From positions 18,453,267 to 18,517,266 of the forward strand of contig OZ059898.1 in the NCBI GenBank assembly GCA_964057225.1: DNA of 64,000 nt, written 5' to 3'. This DNA comes from Auanema rhodensis. Its lineage: Eukaryota; Nematoda; Chromadorea; Rhabditida; Rhabditidae. The first letter of the stretch is position 1, and each line of letters opens with the position of its first letter. This document shows positions 1 to 11,636 of the stretch, piece after piece. The translations under genes and the position numbers were made by a program. Below the pieces are notes generated by a model. It was not told the origin of the DNA, did not search any database, and saw only the letters and a program-made list of their open reading frames with translations.

Positions 1-197
1 AAAAATGATGCATTAGTGTATTTTGAGTTTCCATGTACTTTCAGCATTGCTTCCAAAAACATTTTGACAAAAATTTTTTCGAAAAATTTCAAAATAATTT
101 CGCAAAAAGTAGATGTTTTTAGATTTTTTTTTTCAAGGCAAAGACGATGAACAATGTTATTCAACGAAAAAATTAATTCTTCAGGGTGAAAATCGAG

Positions 198-219
198 GAT
201 ATAAGTGTGAACTTATATC
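198..219. other. Perfect 9-bp stem hairpin in each satellite A monomer
   Basis: GATATAAGT (198-206) is followed by a 4-base GTGA loop and the exact reverse complement ACTTATATC (211-219). An overlapping second dyad, ATATC (215-219) with GATAT (224-228), shares an arm, so two stems compete. The dyad recurs in nearly all A monomers; the unit at about 2311 has one substitution in the left arm. The A/B junction falls inside the left arm of the last copy. Function is unknown; it could be a protein-binding dyad or a cruciform-prone site. Confidence 0.75.
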
Positions 220-237
220 AGTTGATATCTCGGTGCA

Positions 238-286
238 TTTTTAAGCTAGCGCAAATCTGATAACACAGATCGACGCAGCTTAAAAA
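238..286. other. Long imperfect inverted repeat in each satellite A monomer
   Basis: The outer arms TTTTTAAGCT (238-247) and AGCTTAAAAA (277-286) are perfect complements. GCG (249-251) pairs with CGC (274-276), and ATCTG (255-259) pairs with CAGAT (266-270) around a 6-base loop. Together this is a roughly 49-nt hairpin. It recurs in every complete A monomer with only occasional changes, such as CTAATAAC for CTGATAAC in the loop region and AAACAG near 4130. Confidence 0.75.
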
Positions 287-3200
287 TCCGCATCGAATGC
301 ACTATACTACATTGAGAAACGCTTGATACAAAAATTAGTTATGATCGTTTGGAAAATGATGCATTAGTGTATTTTGAGTTTCCATGTACACTCAACATTG
401 CTTCCAAAAACATTTTGACAAAAATTTTTTCGAAAAATTTCAAAATAATTTCGCAAAAAGTAAATGTTTTTAGATTCTTTTTTTTAAGGCAAAAACGATG
501 GACAATGTTATTCAACGAAAAAATTAATTCTTCAGGGTGAAAATCGAGGATATAAGTGTGAGCTTATATCAGTTGATATCTCGGTGCATTTTTAAGCTAG
601 CGCAAATCTGATAACACAGATCGACGCAGCTTAAAAATCCGCATCGAATGCACTATACTACATTGAGAAACGCTTGATATAAAAATTAGTTATGATCGTT
701 TGAAAAATGATGCATTAGTGTTTTTTGAGTTTCCATGTACACTCAACATTGCTTCCAAAAACATTTTGACAAAAATTTTTTCGAAAAATTTCAAAATAAT
801 TTCGCAAAAAGTATATGTTTTTAGATTTTTTTTTTCAAGGCAAAGACGATGGACAATGTTATTCAACGAAAAAATTAATTCTTCAGGGTGAAAATCGAGG
901 ATATAAGTGTGAACTTATATCAGTTGATATCTCGGTGCATTTTCAAGCTAGCGCAAATCTAATAACACAGATCGACGCAGCTTAGAAATCCGCATCGAAT
1001 GCACTATACTACATTGAGAAACGCTTGATACAAAAATTAGTTATGATCGTTTGAAAAATGATGCATTAGTGTTTTTTGAGTTTCCATGTACACTCAACAT
1101 TGCTTCCAAAAACATTTTGACAAAAATTTTTTCGAAAAATTTCAAAATAATTTCGCAAAAAGTAGATGTTTTTAGATTTTTTTTTTCAAGGCAAAGACGA
1201 TGGACAATGTTATTCAACGAAAAAAAATTAATTCTTCAGGGTGAAAATCGAGGATATAAGTGTGAACTTATATCAGTTGATATCTCGGTGCATTTTTAAG
1301 CTAGCGCAAATCTAATAACACAGATCGACGCAGCTTAAAAATCCGCATCGAATGCACTATACTACATTGAGAAAAGCTTAATACAAAAATTAGTTATGAT
1401 CGTTTGAAAAATGATGCATTAGTGTATTTTGAGTTTCCATGTACACTCAACATTTCTTCCAAAAACATTTTGACAAAAATTTTTTCGAAAAATTTCAAAA
1501 TAATTTCGCAAAAAGTAGATGTTTTTAGATTTTTTTTTTCAAGGCAAAGACGATGAACAATGTTATTCAACGAAAAAATTAATTCTTCAGGGTGAAAATC
1601 GAGGATATAAGTGTGAACTTATATCAGTTGATATCTCGGTGCATTTTTAAGCTAGCGCAAATCTGATAACACAGATCGACGCAGCTTAAAAATCCGCATC
1701 GAATGCACTATACTACATTGAGAAACGCTTGATATAAAAATTAGTTATGATCGTTTGAAAAATGATGCATTAGTGTATTTTGAGTTTCCATGTACTTTCA
1801 GCATTGCTTCCAAAAACATTTTGACAAAAATTTTTTCGAAAAATTTCAAAATAATTTCGCAAAAAGTAGATGTTTTTAGATTTTTTTTTTCAAGGCAAAG
1901 ACGATGGACAATGTTATTCAACGAAAAAATTAATTCTTCAGGGTGAAAATCGAGGATATAAGTGTGAACTTATATCAGTTGATATCTCGGTGCATTTTTA
2001 AGCTAGCGCAAATCTAATAACACAGATCGACGCAGCTTAAAAATCCGCATCGAATGCACTATACTACATTGAGAAAAGCTTAATACAAAAATTAGTTATG
2101 ATCGTTTGAAAAATGATGCATTAGTGTATTTTGAGTTTCCATGTACACTCAACATTGCTTCCAAAAACATTTTGACAAAAATTTTTTCGAAAAATTTCAA
2201 AATAATTTCGCAAAAAGTAAATGTTTTTAGATTCTTTTTTTTAAGGCAAAAACGATGGACAATGTTATTCAACGAAAAAATTAATTCTTCAGGGTGAAAA
2301 TCGAGGATATAGGTGTGAGCTTATATCAGTTGATATCTCGGTGCATTTTTAAGCTAGCGCAAATCTGATAACACAGATCGACGCAGCTTAAAAATCCGCA
2401 TCGAATGCACTATACTACATTGAGAAACGCTTGATACAAAAATTAGTTATGATCGTTTGAAAAATGATGCATTAGTGTATTTTGAGTTTCCATGTACTTT
2501 CAGCATTGCTTCCAAAAACATTTTGACAAAAATTTTTTCGAAAAATTTCAAAATAATTTTGCAAAAAGTAGATGTTTTTAGATTTTTTTTTTCAAGGCAA
2601 AGACGATGAACAATGTTATTCAACGAAAAAATTAATTCTTCAGGGTGAAAATCGAGGATATAAGTGTGAACTTATATCAGTTGATATCTCGGTGCATTTT
2701 TAAGCTAGCGCAAATCTGATAACACAGATCGACGCAGCTTAAAAATCCGCATCAAATGCACTATACTACATTGAGAAACGCTTAATACAAAAATTAGTTA
2801 TGATCGTTTGGAAAATGATGCATTAGTGTTTTTTGAGTTTCCATGTACACTCAACATTGCTTCCAAAAACATTTTGACAAAAATTTTTTCGAAAAATTTC
2901 AAAATAATTTCGCAAAAAGTAGATGTTTTTAGATTTTTTTTTTCAAGGCAAAGACGATGGACAATGTTATTCAACGAAAAAATTAATTCTTCAGGGTGAA
3001 AATCGAGGATATAAGTGTGAACTTATATCAGTTGATATCTCGGTGCATTTTTAAGCTAGCGCAAATCTGATAACACAGATCGACGCAGCTTAAAAATCCG
3101 CATCAAATGCACTATACTACATTGAGAAACGCTTAATACAAAAATTAGTTATGATCGTTTGGAAAATGATGCATTAGTGTTTTTTGAGTTTCCATGTACA

Positions 3201-4407
3201 CTCAACATTGCTTCCAAAAACATTTTGACAAAAATTTTTTCGAAAAATTTCAAAATAATTTCGCAAAAAGTAGATGTTTTTAAATTTCTTTTTTCAAGGC
3301 AAAGACGATGAACAATGTTATTCAACGAAAAAATTAATTTTTCAGGGTGAAAATCGAGGATATAAGTGTGAACTTATATCAGTTGATATCTCGGTGCATT
3401 TTTAAGCTAGCGCAAATCTGATAACACAGATCGACGCAGCTTAAAAATCCGCATCAAATGCACTATACTACATTGAGAAACGCTTAATACAAAAATTAGT
3501 TATGATCGTTTGGAAAATGATGCATTAGTGTATGTTGAGTTTCCATGTACACTCAACATTGCTTCCAAAAACATTTTGACAAAAATTTTTTCGAAAAATT
3601 TCAAAATAATTTCGCAAAAAGTAAATGTTTTTAGATTTCTTTTTTCAAGGCAAAGACGATGGACGATGTTATTCAACAAAAAAATTAATTCTTCAGGGTG
3701 AAAATCGAGGATATAAGTGTGAACTTATATCAGTTGATATCTCGGTGCATTTTTAAGCTAGCGCAAATCTGATAACACAGATCGACGCAGCTTAAAAATC
3801 CGCATCGAATGCACTATATTACATTGAGAAACGCTTAATACAAAAATTAGTTATGAGTTGCGTTTGAAAAATGATGCATTAGTGTATGTTGAGTTTCCAT
3901 GTACACTCAACATTGCTTCTAAAAACATTTTGACAAAAATTTTCCCGAAAAATTTTAGAATAATTGCACAAAAAGTAGATGTTTTTAAATTTTTTTTTTA
4001 AGGCAAAGACGATGAACAATGTTATTGAACGAAAAAATTATTTTTTCAGGGTGAAAATCAAGGATATAAGTGTGAACTTATATCAGTTGATATCTCGGTG
4101 CATTTTTAAGCTAGCGCAAATCTGATAAAACAGATCGACGCAGCTTAAAAATCCGCATCGAATGCACTATATTACATTGAGAAACGCTTAATACAAAAAT
4201 TAGTTATGATCGTTTGAAAAATGATGCATTAGTGTATTTTGAGTTTCCATGTACACTCAACATTGCTTCCAAAAACATTTTGACAAAATATTTTCCGAAA
4301 AATGTCAAAATAATTTCGCAAAAAGTAGATGTTTTTAGATTCCTTTTTTCAAGGCAAAAACGATGGACAATGTTATTCAACAAAAAAATTAATTCTTCAG
4401 GGTGAAA

Positions 4408-4428
4408 ATCGAGGATAAAATGTACACG
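4408..4428. other. Junction between satellite A and satellite B
   Basis: Satellite A reads normally to GAGGAT (4411-4416), and satellite B reads normally from TGTACACGTG (4421). The bases between (AAAA) fit a degenerate overlap. A would continue ATAAGTGT and B would lead in with TTAAGTGT, so the two monomers share TAAGTGT exactly at the switch. This is what a short-homology join leaves. No transposon or filler DNA is present. Confidence 0.8.
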
Positions 4429-6004
4429 TGATGTGCACTTGGTATGTAACTCGCTTCACGTGGAAGATGAAGAGATGCGGTTTTCAAAATTAGATTTCGC
4501 ATGTCCATATTAGTCTAAAAACAAATTTTTATTGATATTGGTTCATGGTAACCATGACTTTGAAATTTACGTGAACTTTAATTTATGCTAATTAAGTGTA
4601 CACATGATGTGCACTTGGTATGTAACTCGCTTCACGTGGAAGATGAAGAGATGCGGTTTTCAAAATTAGATTTCGCATGTCCATATTAGTCTAAAAACAA
4701 ATTTTTATTGATATTGGTGCATGGTAACCATGACTTTGAAATTTACGTGAACTTTAATTTATGCTAATTAAGTGTACACATGATGTGCACTTGGTATGTA
4801 ACTCGCTTCACGTGAAAGATAAAGAGATGCGGTTTACAAAATTAGATTTCGCATGTCCATATTAGTCTAAAAACAAAGTTTTATTGATATTGGTGCATGG
4901 TAACCATGACTTTGAAATTTACGTGAACTTTAATTTATGCTAATTAAGTGTACACGTGATGTGCACTTGGTATGTAACTCGCTTCACGTGAAAGATGAAG
5001 AGATGCGGTTTACAAAATTAGATTCCCCATGTCCATATTAGTCTAAAAACAAATTTTTATTGATATTGGTGCATGGCAACCATGACTTTCAAATTTACGT
5101 GAACTTTAATTTATGCTAATTAAGTGTACACGTGATGTGCACTTGGTATGTAACTCGCTTCACGTGAAAGATAAAGAGATGCGGTTTTCAAAATTAGATT
5201 CCGCATGTCCATATTAGTCTAAAAACAAATTTTTATTAATATTGGTGCATGGTAACTATGACTTTGAAATTTACGTGAACTTTAATTTATGCTAATTAAG
5301 TGTACACATGATGTGCACTTGGTATGTAACTCGCTTCACGTGAAAGATAAAGAGATGCGGTTTTCAAAATTAGATTCCTCATGTCCATATTAGTCTAAAA
5401 ACGAATTTTTATTGATATTGATGCATGGTAACCATGAGTTTGAAATTTACGTGAACTTTAATTTATGCTTATTAAGTGTACACGTGATGTGCACTTGGTA
5501 TGTAACTCGCTTCACGTGAAAGATAAAGGGATGCGGTTTTCAAAATTAGATTCCCCATGTCCATATTAGTCTAAAAACAAATTATTATTGATATTGGTGC
5601 ATGGTAACCATGACTTTGAAATTTACGTGAACTTTAATTTATGCTAATTAAGTGTACACGTGATGTGCACTTGGTATGTAACTCGCTTCACGTGAAAGAT
5701 AAAGAGATGCGGTTTTCAAAAATAGATTCCCCATGTCCATATTAGTCTAAAAACAAATTTTTATTGATATTGGTGCATGGTAACCATGACTTTGAAATTT
5801 ACGTGAACTTTAATTTATGCTAATTAAGTGTACACGTGATGTGCACTTGGTATGTAACTCGCTTCACGTCAAAGATAAAGAGATGCGGTTTTCGAAATTA
5901 GATTTCGCATGTCCATATTAGTCTAAAAACAAATTTTTATTGATATTGGTGCATGGTAACCATGACTTTGAAATTTACGTGAACTTTAATTTATGCTAAT
6001 TAAG
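4421..6004 (+). repeat. Satellite B edge zone (9 monomers)
   Basis: These nine monomers adjoin satellite A and do not follow the M or N order well. The first two carry GTGGAAGATGAAG, a combination seen only here. Other local variants include GCATGGCAACC with CTTTCAAA near 5080 and a mix of downstream alleles. This is the less homogenised end expected at an array boundary. Confidence 0.7.
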
Positions 6005-7764
6005 TGTACACGTGATGTGCACTTGGTATGTAACTCGCTTAACGTGAAAGATAAAGAGATGCGGTTTTCAAAATTAGATTCCGCATGTCCATATTAGTCT
6101 AAAAACAAATTTTTATTAATATTGGTGCATGGTAACTATGACTTTGAAATTTACGTGAACTTTAATTTATGCTAATTAAGTGTACACATGATGTGCACTT
6201 GGTATGTAACTCGCTTCACGTGAAAGATAAAGAGATGCGGTTTTCAAAATTAGTTTCCGCATGTCCATATTAGTCTAAAAACAAATTTTTATTGATATTG
6301 GTGCATGGTAACCATGACTTTGAAATTTACGTGAACTTTAATTTATGCTAATTAAGTGTACACGTGATGTGCACTTGGTATATAACTCGCTTCACGTGAA
6401 AGATAAAGAGATGCGGTTTTCAAAAATAGATTCCCCATGTCCATATTAGTCTAAAAACAAATTTTTATTGATATTGGTGCATGGTAACTATGACTTTGAA
6501 ATTTACGTGAACTTTAATTTATGCTAATTAAGTGTACACATGATGTGCACTTGGTATGTAACTCGCTTCACGTCAAAGATAAAGAGATGCGGTTTTCAAA
6601 ATTAGATTTCGCATGTCCATATTAGTCTAAAAACAAATTTTTATTGATATTGGTGCATGGTAACCATGACTTTGAAATTTACGTGAACTTTAATTTATGC
6701 TAATTAAGTGTACACATGATGTGCACTTGGTATGTAACTCGCTTCACGTGAAAGATAAAGAGATGCGGTTTTCAAAATCAGATTTCGCATGTCCATATTA
6801 GTCTAAAAACAAATTTTTATTGATATTGGTGCATGGTAACCATGACTTTGAAATTTACGTGAACTTTAATTTATGCTAATTAAGTGTACACGTGATGTGC
6901 ACTTGGTATGTAACTCGCTTCACGTGAAAGATAAAGAGATGCGGTTTTCAAAATTAGATTCCGCATGTCCATATTAGTCTAAAAACAAATTTTTATTGAT
7001 ATTGGTGCATGGTAACCATGACTTTGAAATTTACGTGAACTTTAATTTATGCTAATTAAGTGTACACGTGATGTGCACTTGGTATGTAACTCGCTTCACG
7101 TGAAAGATAAAGAGATGCGGTTTTCAAAATTAGATTCCCCATGTCCATTTTAGTCTAAAAACAAATTTTTATTGATATTGGTGCATGGTAACTATGACTT
7201 TGAAATTTACGTGAATTTTAATTTATGCTAATTAAGTGTACACATGATGTGCACTTGGTATGTAACTCGCTTCACGTCAAAGATAAAGAGATGCGGTTTT
7301 CGAAATTAGATTTCGCATGTCCATATGAGTCTAAAAACAAATTTTTATTGATATTGGTGCATGGTAACCATGACTTTGAAATTTACGTGAACTTTAATTT
7401 ATGCTAATTAAGTGTACACGTGATGTGCACTTGGTATGTAACTCGCTTCACGTGAAAGATAAAGAGATGCGGTTTTCAAAATTAGATTCCTCATGTCCAT
7501 ATTAGTCTAAAAACGAATTTTTATTGATATTGATGCATGGTAACCATGACTTTGAAATTTACGTGAACTTTAATTTATGCTAATTAAGTGTACACGTGAT
7601 GTGCACTTGGTATGTAACTCGCTTCAGGTGAAAGATAAAGAGATGCGGTTTTCAAAATTAGATTCCCCATGTCCATATTAGTCTAAAAACAAATTTTTAT
7701 TGATATTGGTGCATGGTAACCATGACTTTGAAATTTACGTGAACTTTAATTTATGCTAATTAAG
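6005..7764 (+). repeat. M cassette m1-m10 (first copy)
   Basis: Ten monomers in fixed order carry diagnostic marks: m1 TTAACGTG with TTATTAATATT; m2 CACATG with CCGCAT; m3 CCCCAT with AACTATG; m4 CGTCAAAG with TTCGCAT; m5 AAATCAGATT; m6 CCGCAT; m7 CCATTTTAG with GAATTTTAA; m8 TTTTCGAAATTAG; m9 CCTCAT with ACGAATTT and TTGATGC; m10 TTCAGGTG. The same order recurs 22 monomers (3872 bp) downstream at 9877-11636. Private changes include TATATAAC near 6380 and TATGAG for TATTAG near 7325. Confidence 0.85.
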
Positions 7765-9876
7765 TGTACTCGTGATGTGCACTTGGTATGTAACTCGCTT
7801 CACGTGAAAGATAAAGAGATGCGGTTTTCAAAATTAGATTCCCCATGTCCATATTAGTCTAAAAACAAATTGTTATTGATATTGGTTCATGGTAACCATG
7901 ACTTTGAAATTTACGTGAACTTTAATTTATGCTAATTAAATGTACACGTCATGTGCACTTGGTATGTAACTCGCTTCACGTGAAAGATAAAGAGATGCGG
8001 TTTTCAAAATTAGATTCCTCATGTCCATATTAGTCTAAAAACAAATTTTTATTGGTATTGGTGCATGGCAACTATGACTTTTAAATTTACGTGTACTTTA
8101 ATTTATGCTAATTAAGTGTACACGTGATGTGCACTTGGTATGTAACTCGCTTCAGGTGAAAGATAAAGAGATGCGGTTTTCAAAATTAGATTCCCCATGT
8201 CCATATTAGTCTAAAAACAAATTTTTATTGATATTGGTGCATGGTAACCATGACTTTGAAATTTACGTGAACTTTAATTTATGCTAATTAAGTGTACTCG
8301 TGATGTGCACTTGGTATGTAACTCGCTTCACGTGAAAGATAAAGAGATGCGGTTTTCAAAATTAGATTCCTCATGTCCATATTAGTCTAAAAACAAATTT
8401 TTATTGGTATTGGTGCATGGCAACTATGACTTTTAAATTTACGTGTACTTTAATTTATGCTAATTAAGTGTACACATGATGTGCACTTGGTATGTAACTC
8501 GCTTCACGTGAAAGATAAAGAGATGCGGTTTACAAAATTAGATTTCGCATGTCCATATTAGTCTAAAAACAAAGTTTTATTGATATTGGTGCATGGTAAC
8601 CATGACTTTGAAATTTACGTGAACTTTAATTCATGCTAATTAAGTGTACACGTGATGTGCACTTGGTATGTAACTCGCTTCACGTGAAAGATAAAGAGAT
8701 GCGGTTTTCAAAATTAGATTCCGCATGTCCATATTAGTCTAAAAACAAATTTTTGTTGATATTGGTGGATGGTAACCATGACTTTGAAATTTACGTGAAC
8801 TTTAATTTATGCTAATTAAGTGTACACGTGATGTGCACTTGGTATGTAACTCGCTTCACGTGAAAAATAAAGAGATGCGGTTTTCAAAATTAGATTCCCC
8901 ATGTCCATATTAGTCTAAAAACAAATTTTTATTGATATTGGTGCATGGTAACCATGACTTTGAAATTTACGTGAACTTTAATTTATGCTAATTAAGTGTA
9001 CTCGTGATGTGCACTTGGTATGTAACTCGCTTCACGTGAAAGATAAAGAGATGCGGTTTTCAAAATTAGATTCCTCATGTCCATATTAGTCTAAAAACAA
9101 ATTTTTATTGGTATTGGTGCATGGCAACTATGACTTTTAAATTTACGTGTACTTTAATTTATGCTAATTAAGTGTACACATGATGTGCACTTGGTATGTA
9201 ACTCGCTTCACGTGAAAGATAAAGAGATGCGGTTTACAAAATTAGATTTCGCATGTCCATATTAGTCTAAAAACAAAGTTTTATTGATATTGGTGCATGG
9301 TAACCATGACTTTGAAATTTACGTGAACTTTAATTTATGCTAATTAAGTGTACACGTGATGTGCACTTGGTATGTAACTCGCTTAACGTGAAAGATAAAG
9401 AGATGCGGTTTTCAAAATTAGATTCCGCATGTCCATATTAGTCTAAATACAAATTTTTATTAATATTGGTGCATGGTAACTATGACTTTGAAATTTACGT
9501 GAACTTTAATTTATGCTAATTAAGTGTACACATGATGTGCACTTGGTATGTAACTCGCTTCACGTGAAAGATAAAGAGATGCGGTTTTCAAAATTAGATT
9601 CCGCATGTCCATATTAGTCTAAAAACAAATTTTTATTGATATTGGTGCATGGTAACCATGACTTTGAAATTTACGTGAACTTTAATTTATGCTAATTGAG
9701 TGTACACGTGATGTGCACTTGGTATGTAACTCGCTTCACATGAAAGATAAAGAGATGCGGTTTTCAAAATTAGATTCCCCATGTCCATATTAGTCTAAAA
9801 ACAAATTTTTATTGATATTGGTGCATGGTAACCATCACTTTGAAGTTTACGTGAACTTTAATTTATGCTAATTAAG
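7765..9876 (+). repeat. Shuffled M-type monomers m10-m15 and m1-m2
   Basis: Twelve monomers of M type are partly reshuffled. TTCAGGTG (m10) occurs at 7625 and again at 8153, a 3-monomer step. The TGTACTCGTG monomer occurs at 7765, 8293 and 8997. The order m10, m11, m12, m13, m14, m11, m12, m1, m2, m15 leads into m1 at 9877. An unusual unit at 7941 has TAAATGTACACGTC. Confidence 0.7.
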
Positions 9877-11636
9877 TGTACACGTGATGTGCACTTGGTA
9901 TGTAACTCGCTTAACGTGAAAGATAAAGAGATGCGGTTTTCAAAATTAGATTCCGCATGTCCATATTAGTCTAAAAACAAATTTTTATTAATATTGGTGC
10001 ATGGTAACTATGACTTTGAAATTTACGTGAACTTTAATTTATGCTAATTAAGTGTACACATGATGTGCACTTGGTATGTAACTCGCTTCACGTGAAAGAT
10101 AAAGAGATGCGGTTTTCAAAATTAGATTCCGCATGTCCATATTAGTCTAAAAACAAATTTTTATTGATATTGGTGCATGGTAACCATGACTTTGAAATTT
10201 ACGTGAACTTTAATTTATGCTAATTAAGTGTACACGTGATGTGCACTTGGTATGTAACTCGCTTCACGTGAAAGATAAAGAGATGCGGTTTTCAAAATTA
10301 GATTCCCCATGTCCATATTAGTCTAAACACAAATTTTTATTGATATTGGTGCATGGTAACTATGACTTTGAAATTTACGTGAACTTTAATTTATGCTAAT
10401 TAAGTGTACACATGATGTGCACTTGGTATGTAACTCGCTTCACGTCAAAGATAAAGAGATGCGGTTTTCAAAATTAGATTTCGCATGTCCATATTAGTCT
10501 AAAAACAAATTTTTATTGATATTGGTGCATGGTAACCATGACTTTGAAATTTACGTGAACTTTAATTTATGCTAATTAAGTGTACACATGATGTGCACTT
10601 GGTATGTAACTCGCTTCACGTGAAAGATAAAGAGATGCGGTTTTCAAAATCAGATTTCGCATGTCCATATTAGTCTAAAAACAAATTTTTATTGATATTG
10701 GTGCATGGTAACCATGACTTTGAAATTTACGTGAACTTTAATTTATGCTAATTAAGTGTACACGTGATGTGCACTTGGTATGTAACTCGCTTCACGTGAA
10801 AGATAAAGAGATGCGGTTTTCAAAATTAGATTCCGCATGTCCATATTAGTCTAAAAACAAATTTTTATTGATATTGGTGCATGGTAACCATGACTTTGAA
10901 ATTTACGTGAACTTTAATTTATGCTAATTAAGTGTACACGTGATGTGCACTTGGTATGTAACTCGCTTCACGTGAAAGATAAAGAGATGCGGTTTTCAAA
11001 ATTAGATTCCCCATGTCCATTTTAGTCTAAAAACAAATTTTTATTGATATTGGTGCATGGTAACTATGACTTTGAAATTTACGTGAATTTTAATTTATGC
11101 TAATTAAGTGTACACATGATGTGCACTTGGTATGTAACTCGCTTCACGTCAAAGATAAAGAGATGCGGTTTTCGAAATTAGATTTCGCATGTCCATATTA
11201 GTCTAAAAACAAATTTTTATTGATATTGGTGCATGGTAACCATGACTTTGAAATTTACGTGAACTTTAATTTATGCTAATTAAGTGTACACGTGATGTGC
11301 ACTTGGTATGTAACTCGCTTCACGTGAAAGATAAAGAGATGCGGTTTTCAAAATTAGATTCCTCATGTCCATATTAGTCTAAAAACGAATTTTTATTGAT
11401 ATTGATGCATGGTAACCATGACTTTGAAATTTACGTGAACTTTAATTTATGCTAATTAAGTGTACACGTGATGTGCACTTGGTATGTAACTCGCTTCAGG
11501 TGAAAGATAAAGAGATGGGGTTTTCAAAATTAGATTCCCCATGTCCATATTAGTCTAAAAACAAATTTTTATTGATATTGGTGCATGGTAACCATGACTT
11601 TGAAATTTACGTGAACTTTAATTTATGCTAATTAAG
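9877..11636 (+). repeat. M cassette m1-m10 (second copy)
   Basis: This is the same ten-monomer order and marks as 6005-7764, displaced by 3872 bp. Marker pairs checked are TTAACGTG (6041/9913), CCATTTTAG (7149/11021) and TTCAGGTG (7625/11497). Private differences include CTAAACAC near 10326 and GATGGGG near 11516. It is preceded by m15 (GAAGTTTACG) and followed by m11 (TGTACTCGTG). Confidence 0.85.

Larger units (their letters stand above)
1..4416 (+). repeat. Satellite A: tandem array of ~351-bp monomers
   Basis: About 12.6 head-to-tail monomers lie on one strand. Equivalent points fall at 349, 700, 1051, 1755, 2106, 2808, 3510 and 4214, giving 351 bp per unit, with two stretches 2 bp longer. 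One extra 2 bp is an A-run of 8 instead of 6 near 1220. Another change is a 3-bp gain near 3856. Each monomer has an A/T-tract-rich half (homopolymer runs vary) and a dyad-rich half. Unit subtypes exist: TACTTTCAGC against TACACTCAAC near monomer base 40, and GATGAAC against GATGGAC near base 147. Units at about 349 and 2106 share the same private combination, hinting at a weak multi-unit order. The array starts outside the window and ends at the junction with satellite B. No protein-coding role is supported: the 63-codon open frame in most units starts with TTG and ends at a conserved TGA. Confidence 0.97.

Noticed and set aside
349-540. Repeated 63-codon open frames in satellite A monomers
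   Set aside because: They start with TTG, end at a conserved TGA, and several units are broken by TGG to TGA. They follow from the repeat and have no domain.
1-4416. 5S rDNA-type tandem cluster (351-bp unit)
   Set aside because: I see no 5S gene body or internal control region, and the A/T tracts and dyads do not fit.
7225-7407. 60-codon frame with ATG in satellite B
   Set aside because: It exists because one monomer has TATGAG instead of TATTAG. All other units stop after about 34 codons, so it is a chance readthrough.
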